Part shown: piece by piece, positions 11,965 to 26,885 of the stretch
Position numbering within the stretch: position 1 is the first letter of the stretch
How the letters are laid out: the number at the start of each line of letters is the position of its first letter
Assembly (NCBI GenBank): GCA_025331445.1
Contig: JAIWNE010000054.1
Span: 1 to 64,000, forward strand
Length of the DNA stretch: 64,000 bases
Origin: Blakeslea trispora
Taxonomy: Eukaryota > Mucoromycota > Mucoromycetes > Mucorales > Choanephoraceae
Direction: 5' to 3'
Notes under the pieces: model-generated
The model's database searches: none
What the model saw: the letters and a program-made list of their open reading frames with translations, nothing else
What the model was told of the DNA's origin: nothing
Translations under genes and position numbers: made by a program

Positions 11965-12674
11965 TTATGATGATGATTTAGACACATGCCTTTTAGCAGC
12001 ATCAATAATACATTGAGTCAATGGCTCAGACATTTGGAAAAGGCCATTGTTTGTCACCATGCGGTGAGTAGGCATAGGCTCATAAGTGCCTTCTTTGATT
12101 GTACCGTTTTGAAGTTGCACACTTCCAATGATATCTTCAGGAAAGTTGATTCTTCCCCATGGAGGGGGGTTTCGTTCATCGCCTACATGAAGCCAGCTAA
12201 ATAAAAAATTTTCAATGAGAAAGAGGCTGAATATATGGCAGTTATCTGTATTCATTTACCCTTCCTTTTGCCAATCAGCCAAGGCTTTTAGATTTGGGTC
12301 ATTGATCTTGTGTATCTTCTCCTTGAAAACCTTTGTCATAAAATCCACAAATTTGGCATTTTCCACAAAGTTAGCTGGGTCCACTGCATTCTTTTCTTGA
12401 GTCCAACCAATAATGACATCTGAACTCAAATGATCCGAATCTTTGATATCTTTTGAAGAAACATAGGATACTGCATAACCCTTGTTGACAGGGTGTGTGT
12501 GTACATAAGGATGGGCTATAGAAAAAAAAAGAGAGGTCAACAATAAACGCGTAGCTTTAAAATGATTTGAGTTTTACAAGAAAGAGAAATGCCCTTGAGT
12601 TGAGTTGCAGAAGCAGAAAATGATCGAATTGAGAGGGGTGTGGACAAAAACGTCTTTTTTAAGCTTGAAAGCAT
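11965..12674 (-). CDS. unknown protein with a mitochondrial-type presequence, 194 aa
   Basis: Three exons (12578-12674, 12260-12515, 11965-12196) encode 194 aa; the splice sites are canonical and the total divides by three. The first exon reads as a matrix-targeting peptide rich in Ser, Leu, Lys and Arg without acids (MLSSLKKTFLSTPLSIRSFS). The mature part has a Trp-rich patch (WLHVGDERNPPPWGRINFPE) that looks conserved, and a C-terminal hel-ical segment. I do not recognise the family and give no function. The ATG at 12674 is the only one that yields a presequence joined in frame to the body. It lies just downstream of the Siw14 gene on the same strand. Confidence 0.8.
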
Positions 12675-12749
12675 ATTAATATAAGAAATTAATGCAAAAT
12701 AAAAAGAAGAAAGGAAAAAAGAAAATCATTTTTATTTTTTATTTTTAAA

Positions 12750-13609
<860 letters not shown>

Positions 13610-13772
13610 AATAAAAATGAATAAAAAATTAAAATAGGAAAAAGTGTTTGTTTGGCATTAGAAATTTTCAACAAGCGCATTGGGATTTCAAGATAAAAGG
13701 TACAGAATGAATGTGGGGGTTTTTTATTTTTATAACAAAAAAAGGAAGTTCTTTTCATATAAATAAGTAACA

Positions 13773-16700
13773 TTATGCCCATAATTGCTCTAATGACTTG
13801 ACCAAAGAGGAAATGGAGGGCTTTGAGAATTTACCATTGCTTGGAATAGATGAAATCAATTCAGCATCCCACACTTTCTTCAACTACAAAAAAAAAAAAT
13901 AAGTATGCATATACACATAAAAAGCACCTCTTCTTATACTTACATCAGTTGTTTCCGGTGCAACCTTCTTGTGAAGTCTAACAAGTAATGTAACAAATCG
14001 CAAATAGTTCTTCATGCCTTCATAATCTAAGCCCTTATCTTGCTCCTTTAAGGACAATTCAATAGTAGCCTTGACTGATTTAGCAAAGTTGGGAGCTAAA
14101 GTCAAGTACTTTTTGTTGTATACTTCAGAATTCTAAATCATAAAAAAGGTCAACGTATATTCCCTTTTTTTTTTTTAGTTTGGTAAAAAGAAAAACTTAC
14201 CTTTCCAACAGTACGTTGAATAATAATAGTTGTCCACTTGCATGCCATGGAAAGTCTATAAATGTTGGCACAGTGAGAGCGATCTACGAAGTTGGCAAGA
14301 GTATCGAGCATATCCCAGGAGCTCATTGGGTAACGCTGTATCATTTGCTGGATGATACTAGGATGGAAAGATGTGGATTTCTTGGTCAAGTATAATTTAG
14401 CAGAATCCTTGTAAATAGCAATGTATTTTTCAACAGCTTGTTTCGTCTTGGCTGATGTATCTTTGTTGATTTCAAAATCGGTACCACCCAAGATACACTT
14501 GTGAAGGTAGATGGACAATTGGTTACACATTTCGGAAAGCTCTTTGGAAGTAGAGTGCTTGGCAAAGTCATGAACAGCTTGCAAGATATCAAAGACATAG
14601 TCAGATTGTTCCTTAGGATATTGAGTGGACTTGGCAAGACGGTTCTTCAAGAAAGCAATGATCTTTTCGACGAATTGGTTAGTCACCGACTTGGCAGGGG
14701 TAGCACGGATGATGTTTAAAAGAGGAACAATCAAGCTCAAGACAAGAGGGTTAGTGGGATTCTTGCGGGCATAGATGACAACAAGACCCATCACATTGTT
14801 CTTGAAATGAACAACGTTTTGTTGAACAGTTGTCTTTTCGTTCTTTGCAATCTTCTTTTGTCTGAACACTTCAGCCAATTTTTCATCAAAAGCAGCCATG
14901 GCATCATCGTCGAGGTCTTCATCAGATTCATCATCAGCATGAATGCCTTGAGCTTTCATGGCTTCTTCAATCTTTTGTCTAAGCTCTTCATCTACTTCCT
15001 CGTCCTCCTCGTCTTCGTCAATTTCTTCAACGTCATCCATATCAATCATTTCGACATCGTCATCGTCTTCTTCATCATCGTCATCATCACCAAACAGGTC
15101 ATCGGCTTGCTTGTCATCTCCAGAAGCCAAAATGTTCAAGAGCATTTCGAGAGATTGCTTAGTTAATTTGTGAGAGAAGATTTCAAATACTTGTTCAGCA
15201 AGGTTCTTGAGAACAGGTGATTCGTTTGTCAAAAAGGAGATGAGGATATCGACAATAACATCAATAGGATCCAGTTGTTCTTCTTCCTCTTCTTCCTTCT
15301 TGGCCTTCTTACCCTTCTTCTTGTTGTTTGTCTTTTTGACAAAGGTCTTTTCATAACAATCGATCAATTCAGTCAAGACGGAGGTACCTTCGGACTCGTT
15401 AAACAAGGTGTGGAGAACGATATTGAGGAAGAGGATTTCAAAACCACGCTCAACGCTATCGTGTGCCTCTGTCTTGTCCAACTTGGCAATCTTTGTGCGG
15501 AGTTCTTCAACAATCTTGACAGCCTTTTCAGTGGCTTCAGTTGTCTTGACATCAGGTGTGATACGAGAAGTCAACTTCTTGTTCTTTTCAAGTGATTGAT
15601 AAATTTGGAATACTTGATAAGCCCACAATTCGCCCTCGTTTGTAATACCATGCAACTTGCGGGATTTGATAGGAGCGTCAGCTTGTTGCAATTGTTTCAA
15701 GGGAGGCAATTTGCTAAGGGCCACCAATACATTCTGGAAACGTTCTTGACAAGCCTTGATAGTGACTTCGGAAAGAACAGGTGAAGGCTTATGGAGGCCA
15801 GTAAGATAAGACTTGACCTTATCTCCAGTCTTGATGTCAAAAAAGGCGTGTGTCATCATGAATTGAATAAGTTCAACAACCCATCCTTCTTCCTTGGGAA
15901 TCTTGGTATTGGTGATCAACAAGGTCATTTGGTTCAAAGCCCACTCACGACGAGTTACACTTGAGTTCTCGTCACCATCACTCTTGATGAAGGTTTGAGC
16001 AAGATATTCAAGGTAAGACTTAATACCTTCTGTATCCAAAGTGGTCAATAAGTTCTCAACTGTCTTTGTGCGAGTGATACGATCAAAGTTCTGGTGACCA
16101 TTCTTGCCCAATAATTGAGTGATCAATGCAAAACCCACTTGTTTGTTTTCTTCAGCAACGTTTTGAATAACTTGTGCCTATTCAAGAAAAAAGGAGATTG
16201 AGAAATCTTTTCTCTTCTGTTTTTTTTTGAACAACTTACAGTATGTCTAGCAGCCTTGTTTAAGAAACGGTCTTCAGAGGAGAGGTTGTTAATGAATGTT
16301 CTCATGAAATTGGCAGTAAAGATCAAAGGCATTTGATCAGGAGAAAGACGACGCAAGACCTTTTCAACAAGCTGGAAACCCCAATACTTACGACCATGAG
16401 AGGCATTCAAGTCAAACATGGTGCTATCAACTGCGGCAGTCCAGAATTCTTGGAAAGTGGCGATCTTTTTGGGTTGCTTCTTCTCGAAATAGACAGCAAG
16501 AATAGGGTCCCAAACGGAGTGAAGTTGGGGCTTCCAATCAGCCAAAGCCTCTTGTGTATCGCTGGGAATTTCCTTCAAGATGCTGGCCAACATGTTCAAA
16601 TTGGCAGGATCCAATATAGTCACACTCTTCCAGTTGGCAAACTGTTCAGATAAATCAACGTGATCGAGCTTTTGTTGAATGCCGACAACAAGATTGAGTT

Positions 16701-17467
16701 GATCTACATTGGTGATTTGTCCCTTCAAGAATAATTCCTTGATCTTTTCGGCTGCTTTTTCTTGGTGTTCAGTTCCCTTCAACTAATTAAATTGAGCTTG
16801 AGTACTCAGTTCTTCTGCTCTCTTGGTACAGATCTGTTTTACACTTACGTAAGGAAGCATGTTAATCACAACATGATGACATACTTCGGCAAGGTATGAT
16901 TTGCTGATAGCCATTTCATGCAGGCTCTCAATGATTCGAAGAATATCTTCGGTGGAAGTAGAGGCTCGAGAGATCAAGCCTGCAGCAACAACAGACATTA
17001 AACCAAACAAACGACCAAATAACATATCGCGAGTTTCATCCCCGCTCATTGAGCCAGTACGTTCAGTGTATTTAAACAAAAGATCAAGCACCAATTTAGC
17101 CGAGATAAGGTCAACAATAGCAAGAAGCTAAGTTTCGAAAAAAAAAAGAAGAAAGACTGAGTAAGCAAAACAACACTCTACCGTTCCGTATACATACTTC
17201 TGTCAAAGCTAAAGAGAAACCTTGACGAGCACCTTGTCTAGAAGAAGGTAAACCACGAAGTAAACGTCTAACAGCATAAGAGACATCGGAAGCACAGAGA
17301 AGGTCGAGCTTTTCTTCTGTGTCAGCAATATCTTTACTTTCAAGTGTCTCTTCGTGAGTCTTTTGAAACTCGGCAAGTGTCTTGATGAGTGAATGAGCTG
17401 CTGTTTGTCTAGCACTGGGATCAAATGAGGCCAGATCCCAGTAAAGCTGAAGTGTTGTGGTTGCCAT
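13773..17467 (-). CDS. POL5: POL5/MYBBP1A-like nucleolar protein
   Basis: Six exons (17198-17467, 16849-17127, 16240-16782, 14201-16177, 13944-14132, 13773-13883) encode 1122 aa. The whole length is helical-repeat sequence of the DNA polymerase phi / MYBBP1A family: an N-terminal part with YWDLASFDPSARQTAAH and RRLLRGLPSSRQGARQGF, then a strongly acidic tract (about 718-765, mostly Asp/Glu) after DDKQADDLFG, and a C-terminal domain with FKNNVMGLVVIYARKNPTNP. Despite the name, the family works in ribosomal RNA synthesis and ribosome assembly in the nucleolus, not in DNA synthesis. The acidic tract explains several long serine- or valine-rich ORFs on the opposite strand. Confidence 0.92.
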
Positions 17468-19055
17468 TACGTCTAAAGAAGAAGCAAAAAAAAAGCAACT
17501 GAACTAAAAAAAACAACTATTTTGAAATGTCAAAAAGAAAGTTTCATAGAACAATGTGGCTGGGTTAGTGACGCCTTTTACTCATTATGAAAAGGCGCAT
17601 AAGGGGTCGGTTTCTTAAAAAGGTTAATTCAATGCCTTTCAAGAACCAAACTCTCTTTCTCTTTTTATCCATCATTAACAGTGTTGGAAGAAGAGAAAAT
17701 ATCTTTGATAGAAAGATAAGGAACTGAGAGTCATTAACTGACTCGATTTCATTTTATCTATTATAAAAAGTCTTGGATACATTATTCCGAAATTAATGGG
17801 ACATTGGTTGAGATTAATTTGAAGCATGAAGAAGCATTTTGGTGCAAATATTATCACTGCATTATAAACAATGTAAAACAATGTGTAAATTTTCAACATT
17901 TGATATATAGACAAAGATGCAAGTTCAGATTTAGTCCATTATTCCATAGATGAGGTGTTGTTTGGTCTCAATTTTCTCATCATATCGATGCAGACGTTTT
18001 ATTTTATCAACAAGGACTTAACGCAGAAAGTATCACTAGCTATAGACACCATATATTTTCTTATATTTAGCAAACAACCAGTCTTTGACTAATTCAGTTT
18101 TTTCGAAGATAGGCTTCGTACCTGAAGAAATCAAAACGTACGTACTCTTATTAATTTCACAGAGGCTTACCAACCAAGCAAATGGCTTTGGATATATACC
18201 TTCTTCTTCTCTTAAAGGCTATAATACAAAAATACACAAAACCATCACTACTTTGAGAAATTCGACTTTTAGTTCTTTTGTGAGAATCAGAGAATAGATA
18301 TTCCTACCGGAGGGAAGCTATTCATACGCTAGCAAGACAAGATTATTTTTGTGCGGAAGAATGATTTGCAAGCGTAAAACGAGAGCTTTGAGTTGTATGA
18401 TTAATAAAAAATCATTACAAAGCGTACATGAGATTTTTGAATGGAAACCTTGTAGTACTATATGGGTTTATAAAATAATCACTGCCAATATCGTTCATTA
18501 TGTTTTCATCTGTGAAGCAAATTACAATAATGAAAACGAGTGCCAATTATTCAAAAATCTTTATAGAGCAGATATAAATTTACTGTGCTCTTTGTAGTTA
18601 CAGGATATAAAAGAAACCGAAACAATAGAACATGTTTGTTTGTCTAAGCTTCAAAGCACTGCAGCTGAAATATTTTCTTTCCGGAAGCAAAGGTCATATA
18701 ATCCGAAAGAAAAAAAAAGGCTCTGTGTCACAATTACGAGCTATTTCTTTAGCTCTGAGATAAATGCATTAATTATTTCTGTTATTGCAGAAAATATAAA
18801 ATCAAACACTTCTTTACTCTTTTTTGAGTCATGTTTCCAACGCTGTTTTTCTATTGATATAAGTGTTTAAAACTAGACAAAAAAGAGAATAGAGAGAGTC
18901 TTTTTTTTTGCTCTTCTTTTAATATTAACAAATGTACTTGTGTTGTGCAACTTGATGGTGTAGTTTGAAAGCGCGATACTTTAATTTTTTAGAACATCAT
19001 TCTGGAAATCCTTCTTTTTTTTTTTGCTTATTTATTGCTCTAGTGTGTATAAACT
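17468..19055. other. intergenic region, possible LINE remnant
   Basis: There is no intact gene. Between about 17930 and 18870 the plus strand gives several open stretches separated by stops (17960-18080, 18085-18294, 18349-18594, 18601-18867). The piece ETETIEHVCL at about 18612-18641 resembles the zinc-knuckle end of LINE reverse transcriptases (ETxEHxxxxC), and the preceding text is protein-like. I read this as a possibly decayed LINE 3' part, but the evidence is weak. The last 150 bases are the T-rich leader of the RalGAP gene. Confidence 0.3.
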
Positions 19056-22000
19056 ATGAGGAAGGCTATTCCTTCTTCATCCACAAAGAAAGGTCTTGTT
19101 CATGTGACAGACAAGCCTTCATTACCACTTAGTATTACTACGAATCAGCACACAGAAGCTAATCTAGATGTACCCATCTTGCCCTCTAATTCGAGTTTTA
19201 CACTTTCAGGCAAAGAAGATAAAAACGAGAAACTAAAGAAGAAGGCAAAGAACTTTTTGGATGAGAGACAAAAGACAAAGTCTAGAGCACAAAGCCTGTG
19301 GAGTTTTATAGGTTAGCACCGATGATGAGCCCTCTTTCTTAATCTTATTAAACTAATTTTCTCTCTTTACAAAGATGCTACCAACACGTTTGACCAAGCT
19401 AGATTCTTTCAAGAGAATGCCGAGCAAGTCTTTCAAGTCGTATTTGACACCTGCATGCATCAAATAGAAAAAATAAAACGTAATAGGTGAAAACAAACGT
19501 CAAGACAATAGGCTGATTTCTTTTTGCTTTAGACAAGTCAGAACGACCTCAGTCATGGAATTCTAAAGAACTCGTTAATCTGCAGAAAACACTTTTGTTA
19601 CTTCGAAAAATATTCTTGTATGTGCCTGAGCTCATGCGGAATGGATGGCAGCGCGGCAACATTGCTATCATATTGACACATATATTGGACCATGGCAACC
19701 ATCCAAGGCTCCGCGCGCTTGGCTTCCAGCTTTTGTTGCTATGGCTAAATGATCAAGTGGTGGAATACCCCGAATGCATGAATCTATTTGCCAATGCTAT
19801 TTCTTTGGATTTATTTGTACTAGACGATATTCAGCCTGATGGACCTTCATCATCCACATCTACATCACATACAAATCAAACACCTATACCTGCACCTATG
19901 CATGCTACCACTCACCTCTCCAGCCCCTCTCAAATTCATGATATGGACGAGGCAGCCACCAGTACAACAGCTACCAGGTTGCATACAGGTGGTCTTCAGT
20001 TTGTAAAAAAGTTGAGAGAAAGCCATGCAAACACGGACCGGCAAATCAATCATGGATTATCAAGAAGCGATAAGATTAAATCAAGTCCAATTCAGTTGAA
20101 TCAGCGATTGATCTTGGGTGATGACACACCTGCACTCTATCCAAACCCTTCTCAACCTACCTTTAATGACTCTATAGTTTTGATTCATATTTTTATATCC
20201 AACTTGGTTCGACTTGCTTATGTTGCTGCAGGATCACCACCACCACCGGATGAATATGACTATCCTCCCGGTGATCATTTTGAACCGGATGATGGCATTG
20301 CTACAGGTGTTGGTATTGATGCAGCTACAGCAAGTGCCAAATTTCTTTTCAAGATATTTAGAACTTGCTATTTAACTAAGTTTGTGCCTTTAATTTCCAA
20401 ATCACTTCATGTAGAAGGATCACTTAAATCTGGCAGTAAGTTGACTTGAATTTTTTAAAAACCATACAAAAATTTGATTCCCCTCTCCTCAATCTATTCC
20501 TTAGTCTGTGGTTTTCCTTCTTGCCCTCCTTCGATTCTTCGATCTCTTCTAAAGTTTCTAATTGGTTATTGTCTTGATAATGACAGTCGTTATATTAACC
20601 TTCATTGGCCACCCACTTCACATGCCTCTGGCACAGCCACAACAGTTTCTTCGCCGGCAACACCCATCTTGAAATCCATTGTGCTATCATCGCACGAGAC
20701 TCGTGAAATGCTTCATGAAATCATACGCCAGTCACTCGTCTTACCATGCTCAAATCCACAATACCGCGACATTATACGAGGTGCCATTCATATTTTGGGT
20801 GTCTGGATTTTAGGCAGTGAAGACGAGCGCCCTTCTTTTCTTCGTAGATCAGGTAGTGTTGTGACACGATCAAGCAGTACAGCATCCGTGTCCAACAATT
20901 CAGTGAGTAATGATCCAATCTTATCCTCCTCTTCTTCTTCTCGAGTATTCTCTAGTTCGCCTATAGAAGAATTTGCACCACCACTACCTCCAAAGAATTC
21001 AACCACAAACGAAGACTATTCAGATGCCAATACTTTTTTACGACGCTATCTGCTCATGATCAAGCTTGTTTTCGAGGACCGTCGACCAGATGCAACTCAA
21101 AACAACAGTCGAGATGTACAAGCACTTAATGCTCAGCAAGTGACTGATTTGGAGGGACTTGTAGCTCTCTATAAAGACGCCATTAGTGTTTATCGTTCTA
21201 TTGCTGTTTCAAAAGGTGGAATAGATATCGAGTGGGAAAGTTGGGAGTTATTGTTGCAGTGCTTGTTGGATATACAACAATGGCTTATGAGTCAACATGA
21301 GAAATATAGCCGTATTCCTGTACAGTCTTTGGCAGAAGATTTAGTAGATTATATTTGGGAAGTAAGTAGTCAAAGAAAGAAAAAGAAGAAAGCGGCCTAA
21401 TTTATATTGTTGCCTGACAAAAAAAAAAACGAAAAGACATTGTTTCATGCCTTTATTAGAGCAAAGGTTACACATATGGAATTGTGGCATCATTTGAGAA
21501 CTCATCTAGGTAACTCTATGCATTGGCCTCAGTCATTAAATCAATGGGTGGTAAGTAACGCACCAAGCAGTTGAAGGATATCCATGTTTATTCCTTTTAT
21601 TATTATTATTATTATTCTCTAGCGAGTTATGCAAAAGTTGACTCGATTACTATCTTCAAGACTTTACAAAGTTGAATATGAGCTTTATCCTGATACCAAA
21701 CATCGATTAGTTGAAGAATTTCCATCTAATAATACACATGTAGCCGGTACTACTGGTCGCTATGCTGCCAATAACAACACAAATAGTGGAGCATCAGTTC
21801 ATTCTAGAGGTGGAAATAGTGCCCGTTCCAAATCAAAGACAAGACATAACACCATGCAAGGTAAACTGTCATTCACATTATTTCAAGCAAAGGTCCAACT
21901 CCCTCTTTTTTTAAAAAAAAAAATATTAATAATAGAGAGACAGATGTTAGAGAGCACACCTGAACCAGAAGGCAGCATGTCTAATTTACTTCGCAATCTA

Positions 22001-25000
22001 AGCAGTGCTTCATTATCAGACATAGCAAATCCCTTCAAGGCAGATCGCAAATCAGCCCATCTCTCTCTTGTACTGGATGAAGAAACCGGAGATATTCATA
22101 ACGACTACAGCATACACAATACTGTCAAATTTGGCATCAAGAACATTAAGCCTGTTAGCTCGTCTTCGAGCACACCATCTCATGCAAGCAGTGGACATAA
22201 TACAAATTCTGCAATACAGCCATCTAGTGCTTCCATTGGAAAGAGAGGAAATACTACAAGCAATGGTAATAATATCAACACAATTAGCACGAGTGGACAT
22301 GCTTTGAGAGGTAGATCTGGTAGTATCAATAGCAATGCTGGAAACAATGCTACAAGCACGATCAACAATACAATTGCAAGCGATAAGTCAACCGGACGCC
22401 GCACCATCAGCATCCAGCAGCTGGATACGCTATGGCAAGATTCAGGCTCTAAGCTGCTGAACTTTGTTCATCATGGTGATACTGCACAGCCAACCATAAC
22501 CAAAAGTTCTGTAAAAGATGACGATAAGAGAAACACCTTGGAATGGGATCACGCAAGTGCTAGTTCAATTGAGGAAGTTTCGACTAAGGTAAGTCAAAGA
22601 AGGCATACATAAAACATCAATACAGTCCAAATTGATCAAGTTTGTTTGTGAATCTGTTGATCATAGTCCAATCGTACCTCTTCATCTTCTGCTTGGCCCG
22701 CGGGCGAATCACTTTCTGTAATGGCAAATCCAGCTGCCGTATCAGAAAAATTACCTGTTAGTCTAGGCTCTTTTAGAGGCCCTGACTTTTTGGTTTTGAG
22801 TAATCTTCCTTATGATGGATTGCAAGTTTTGGCCATCTGGAAAAACATGTTGTTGACCATTGGCAACATCAATGCTATTGAGGTAAATTGAGAATGAAAA
22901 GATTTAGACAGACAAAGTGCTTAAAAGGAAGAAAAAAAAACAGAAACCTCGAAATCATGCTATAGCAATGCAATGTGTTGTTGAAATTTGGGACACATTT
23001 CGTTTGGTGAGGGCACAACAGCCTTATCGAGATATACCAATTCCAGCTATGTTCGAAGCAGCACCTTGGCTATTTCAAGCAACAGAATTACCAGAGTAAG
23101 AGACAATAGAAACAACCTCCTTTTGACACTATCACTGACGCTATTCGCTAGTTCTTTCAATGCTGGTAAAGCTGTAGCTTATGGTAGCTTATGTAGACTA
23201 ATGTCACATAGACCTGAAGAAAAGGTTCCTGAGGGATATTACGCTGCATTTTACAAGTCTATCTTGGAGGGATTGGCTTCAGACAATAATACCATTGTAC
23301 ATTCTATTCTGATAAATTCAGAACGACTTTTTAGCTCTTGCTTACCTGGTGTACACATCTTAATTCCTTCTTTTATTGATACGATAGAAAGACAAGTAAG
23401 ACAAAAGATCCGGCAAAGTAAATTGAATTCAACAGAGTCTAATTGTTTTCCTCTTTACTCGTTTTCTTAGCTCTTAAATGATAATATACCACCTGATGTA
23501 TCTCCCATGGTCAAGAAAAGCTGTATTGTTATATTGGGCTCACTTGTAGCCATCTCAAATCATTTGAAAGATGTATACATTGATATAAGCAACCTCGATT
23601 TAGATTGGGTGCAAGGAATTCAAGGCAACATGTTTAATTTTGCAGATGTAAAAGTATGGCTCAAGAACATATCGATTCGTCTAGTCAGTAGTGGAGCTGC
23701 GCCTCCTCAGCAAGAAGAAGATGTGGATTCACGTTGTATGCTATTAGGAGCAATATGTGCTCTAGCTATGGATGAAATGCTTACACCCGAAACGTAAGTG
23801 AATGGTTATAATATAATAGCAAAAACTGATTCGATTTTCTTGAAAGTCCTCAACAAGAATTGGTTCATGAATGCATTTTAGCACTAGTAAATCATTTATA
23901 CTGGTCCAATATCTCTGTTGTCAACACAGTAGCCGATTGTCTTGTCACAATGGCACATATTTATAGAGAAGAGTTGGATACAGAAGGGGTAAATTGTGTA
24001 TATATGTTTGTTTATGTTGCATGTTCTAATCAAACGATAGATCATTGTTCAAGAAATCCTTACTCGCATCATTGATTCACTGAATGTTCACTTGAAATAT
24101 TACGAGAAAAACACCAAGTCTGGTAGAGGCTTTGTGATATCTAAACTTTTCAGTTGTCTATTAGAATGGATCATGTCTATTGAGCCTACAATCTTAACAG
24201 AGACAGATTTGTGTCAACTTGTCTTTGATGTAATTGAATTAGCGCTTCATGTTACTTCGGTATGACAGAAAAAAAAAGACAGTTAAGCTGGCTTATTCAT
24301 TAACTTTATCTTTGTATTAGGATGGTAATGAGAAACGATTGCCTCACCCTCCAAGAACAAATGATGCCAAAAAGAAGGAGACTCCTTTCAAATTCAAATT
24401 GATGTCAGATAAAAGGCCCGCTTTACACGAAGATATACCAACTGCAGCCACTGCTACTACTAAATCATCTGAAACATCAGAAAATGACCAGAGCTACGTA
24501 AAGGTAAGTTTGCTTCGCGCAGTGCAATATTGCTCTCTAGACTGACACAAATAACAAACAAACAAAATAGGAATCGGCTGAAGCTATTCTACTTCATTTA
24601 TTGCATCATTTTAACAATTTTGCACCTCCTTATGGACCATCTATTATTCATAGTACAATTGTTGGTCCTGGTGTTTCTCAAGAAGATCTTGGATACCATG
24701 AATACCAATATTTCTCATTTAATGATACCACTATCATTGCATTTGTGGAACTACCAAAAACTGAAGAAAGAGGTTAGTATTGTAGCCAGAACTAGAACAC
24801 AATCAATTTGTACTGAACCTTATTGTTACAGGTGTTCAAGCAAGAATAATTATACGAGATTTGACAGGACGTTATGTATGGGATACCCAGCTCGAGCCTA
24901 CGGCTGAATCACTTGTTCAGGTTCGAAAGAAAACAAATGTAGTCGCTGACTATGAGCAAAAGTTCATTTTAAGAAACGGCATAAACATTCAACAACAAAC

Positions 25001-26777
25001 TATGTAAGTTGAACTAAAAAAAAACTACAAAGGCACTAAACCGAAATGCGTGTTACCATGATGTAGACCTGATGAGACAAATCCCAAGGATTCGCTACCA
25101 AACCAACTAAAAGAAGACCCAATGATTGACCTGTTAAAGCAGTATGTCTCTACTAAAACAATGACATTAACATGTCTATATTGACTTTTCTTATTATTTG
25201 GATGTATTCTATTTAGAATTGGTGATTCACACCCAGATTGTCTTTTGGACCCTAGCTTACCCTTAAATGTCCCAAGTACAAGTACTCCACTTCAATCAGA
25301 GATGCTAAAAGATCTAGATAGCCAATTGGATAATTACCTTCAAAACGAACTTGAAAACAACAACCAACAAAAGTCTGACATGTAATGCCTTCAATTTTGC
25401 GTGAGAAAAATATCTATCTATTACGAAACTAATCTTTTTTATTTTTATGCAGCCAACTTTGGTATTCAAAAATGAACGCACTCCGCAAAAAGGAAACGCC
25501 AGAAGAAAATGAAGTGCTAGAGAAAGGTGACACTAGTTCCTTACAATCTTATTTGATAAGCAATTTTAGTCTTCGAAAAGATTTTTTGCCTGCATTTCCA
25601 CTAGAAGCTGAGAAGCCCAATGTGCCTTTCCAACAGAGCCGTTTGCTGATGAGTCATATGGGTTTGATCCATTACAAGCATTTAAAAGATGGCTCATTCC
25701 AAATGTTGAACAAGACGCCTGCATTGTACAGAGATTTGAGGGGCCTTGATAGAAAGCATGGGTAAGATAAAAAAGAAAGGGAAAGAGGGGCGGGGAGAAA
25801 GTGTTTTTCTAAAAAAAAATTAAAAAAAAGTTCGAGACCTTACAAAAAAAAATTCATCATTGTTATCTTAGGCGAGAGACTATGAAAATTGGCTTGATTT
25901 ACGTAGCTCAAGGACAAGAAGATGAACAAAGCATATTGCAGAATAGTCGAGGATCCGAGCGATACAATGCGTTTGTAAATAGCTTGGGCTGGGAGATCGA
26001 TATTGCAACACATACAGGATACCTCGGAGGTCTTGAGCGGAACCTGACTAATGGATCACGAGCCACTTACTATTGTTCCTCTACAATTGAAATGATCTTT
26101 CATGATGTGACCAAGATGCCTACTGATACCTCAGATCCAAAACAACTCAAAAAGGTAAAGTAGAATGATATGCTTCCATGTCAGACAAGCATGCACTCAT
26201 ACCCTCTTGATCCATCTCCTCATAGAAACGACATATTGGTAATGATCATGTACATATCGTTTGGAATGAACATGATCGCGATTACCGTATTGATACGATT
26301 GGAGGTGACTTTGGGGATGCACAAATCATCGTCACGCCTCTTCCTAATAATTTGTACTCAATTCAAGTTTATCGGGATCCAAAGGTAACGGGAAGATTCC
26401 CTTTAGAGGGCTGTAATGGGAAGTTTCAGAAAGAAAAAAAAATTTATGTTTCAACTTTCTAGATTCCCTATTTTGGTCCCCTCTTCGATCGAATGGTCGT
26501 ATCCCAGGCAATTCTAGGGTCCTTGGTAAGATCTACTGCTATTGATGCATTCCGAGCATCAGTACATACAAATCTATATTCCTTCTATAAATGCGTCTAT
26601 GCACAAAGAGCCAACGATGTTCGAACCATTACAAATCGACACAAAGTAACGAACTGGTAAGAATATAACAGAAGAAAAGAATGAAGTGACGTCAAGTAGT
26701 TTAATCTTTCTTTGACTGTAAACAGGAGCTATGAGCAATTTATGGAAAAAATCTTTATGCCTGAAGAACAGTCGTAA
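19056..26777 (+). CDS. RalGAP alpha-subunit-like protein with Rap/Ran-GAP domain
   Basis: Twenty-three exons give 2061 aa, the size of human RALGAPA1/2: 19056-19311, 19375-19479, 19533-20435, 20505-21361, 21467-21550, 21623-21860, 21936-22588, 22667-22882, 22944-23095, 23152-23395, 23471-23793, 23847-23988, 24041-24259, 24321-24503, 24571-24772, 24832-25003, 25067-25141, 25217-25381, 25453-25761, 25872-26154, 26226-26384, 26463-26656, 26726-26777. The N-terminal segment FLDERQKTKSRAQSLW and helical repeats fit RalGAP alpha. The Rap-GAP domain is at about 1833-2035. The catalytic asparagine thumb is seen in KRHIGNDHVHIVWNE (N1933). In animals the protein pairs with a beta subunit and inactivates Ral/Rheb-like GTPases; that partner is not in this window. 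Ser/Asn-rich linkers lie near 320-430 and 735-1010. The 75-nt intron 21861-21935 lacks stops and could be retained. Confidence 0.9.
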
Positions 26778-26885
26778 GAAAAATAAGGGAATCTTATTTT
26801 GTAATATATACATCCTTTTATTTTATTTTATTTTTATATTTTCTACCTTTTTTCTTTCTTTCTTTTTTTTTTTCTTTTTTGTAAA

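Noticed and set aside
14807..15173. Plus-strand ORFs of 70-120 codons, rich in Ser or Val/Ile/Phe, inside POL5
   Set aside because: They are antisense readings of the GAT/GAA/GAC-rich acidic tract of POL5 and have no features of their own.
22052..22413. Overlapping ORFs on both strands within the RalGAP gene
   Set aside because: They are shadows of the Ser/Asn-rich linker, which lacks stops in several frames.
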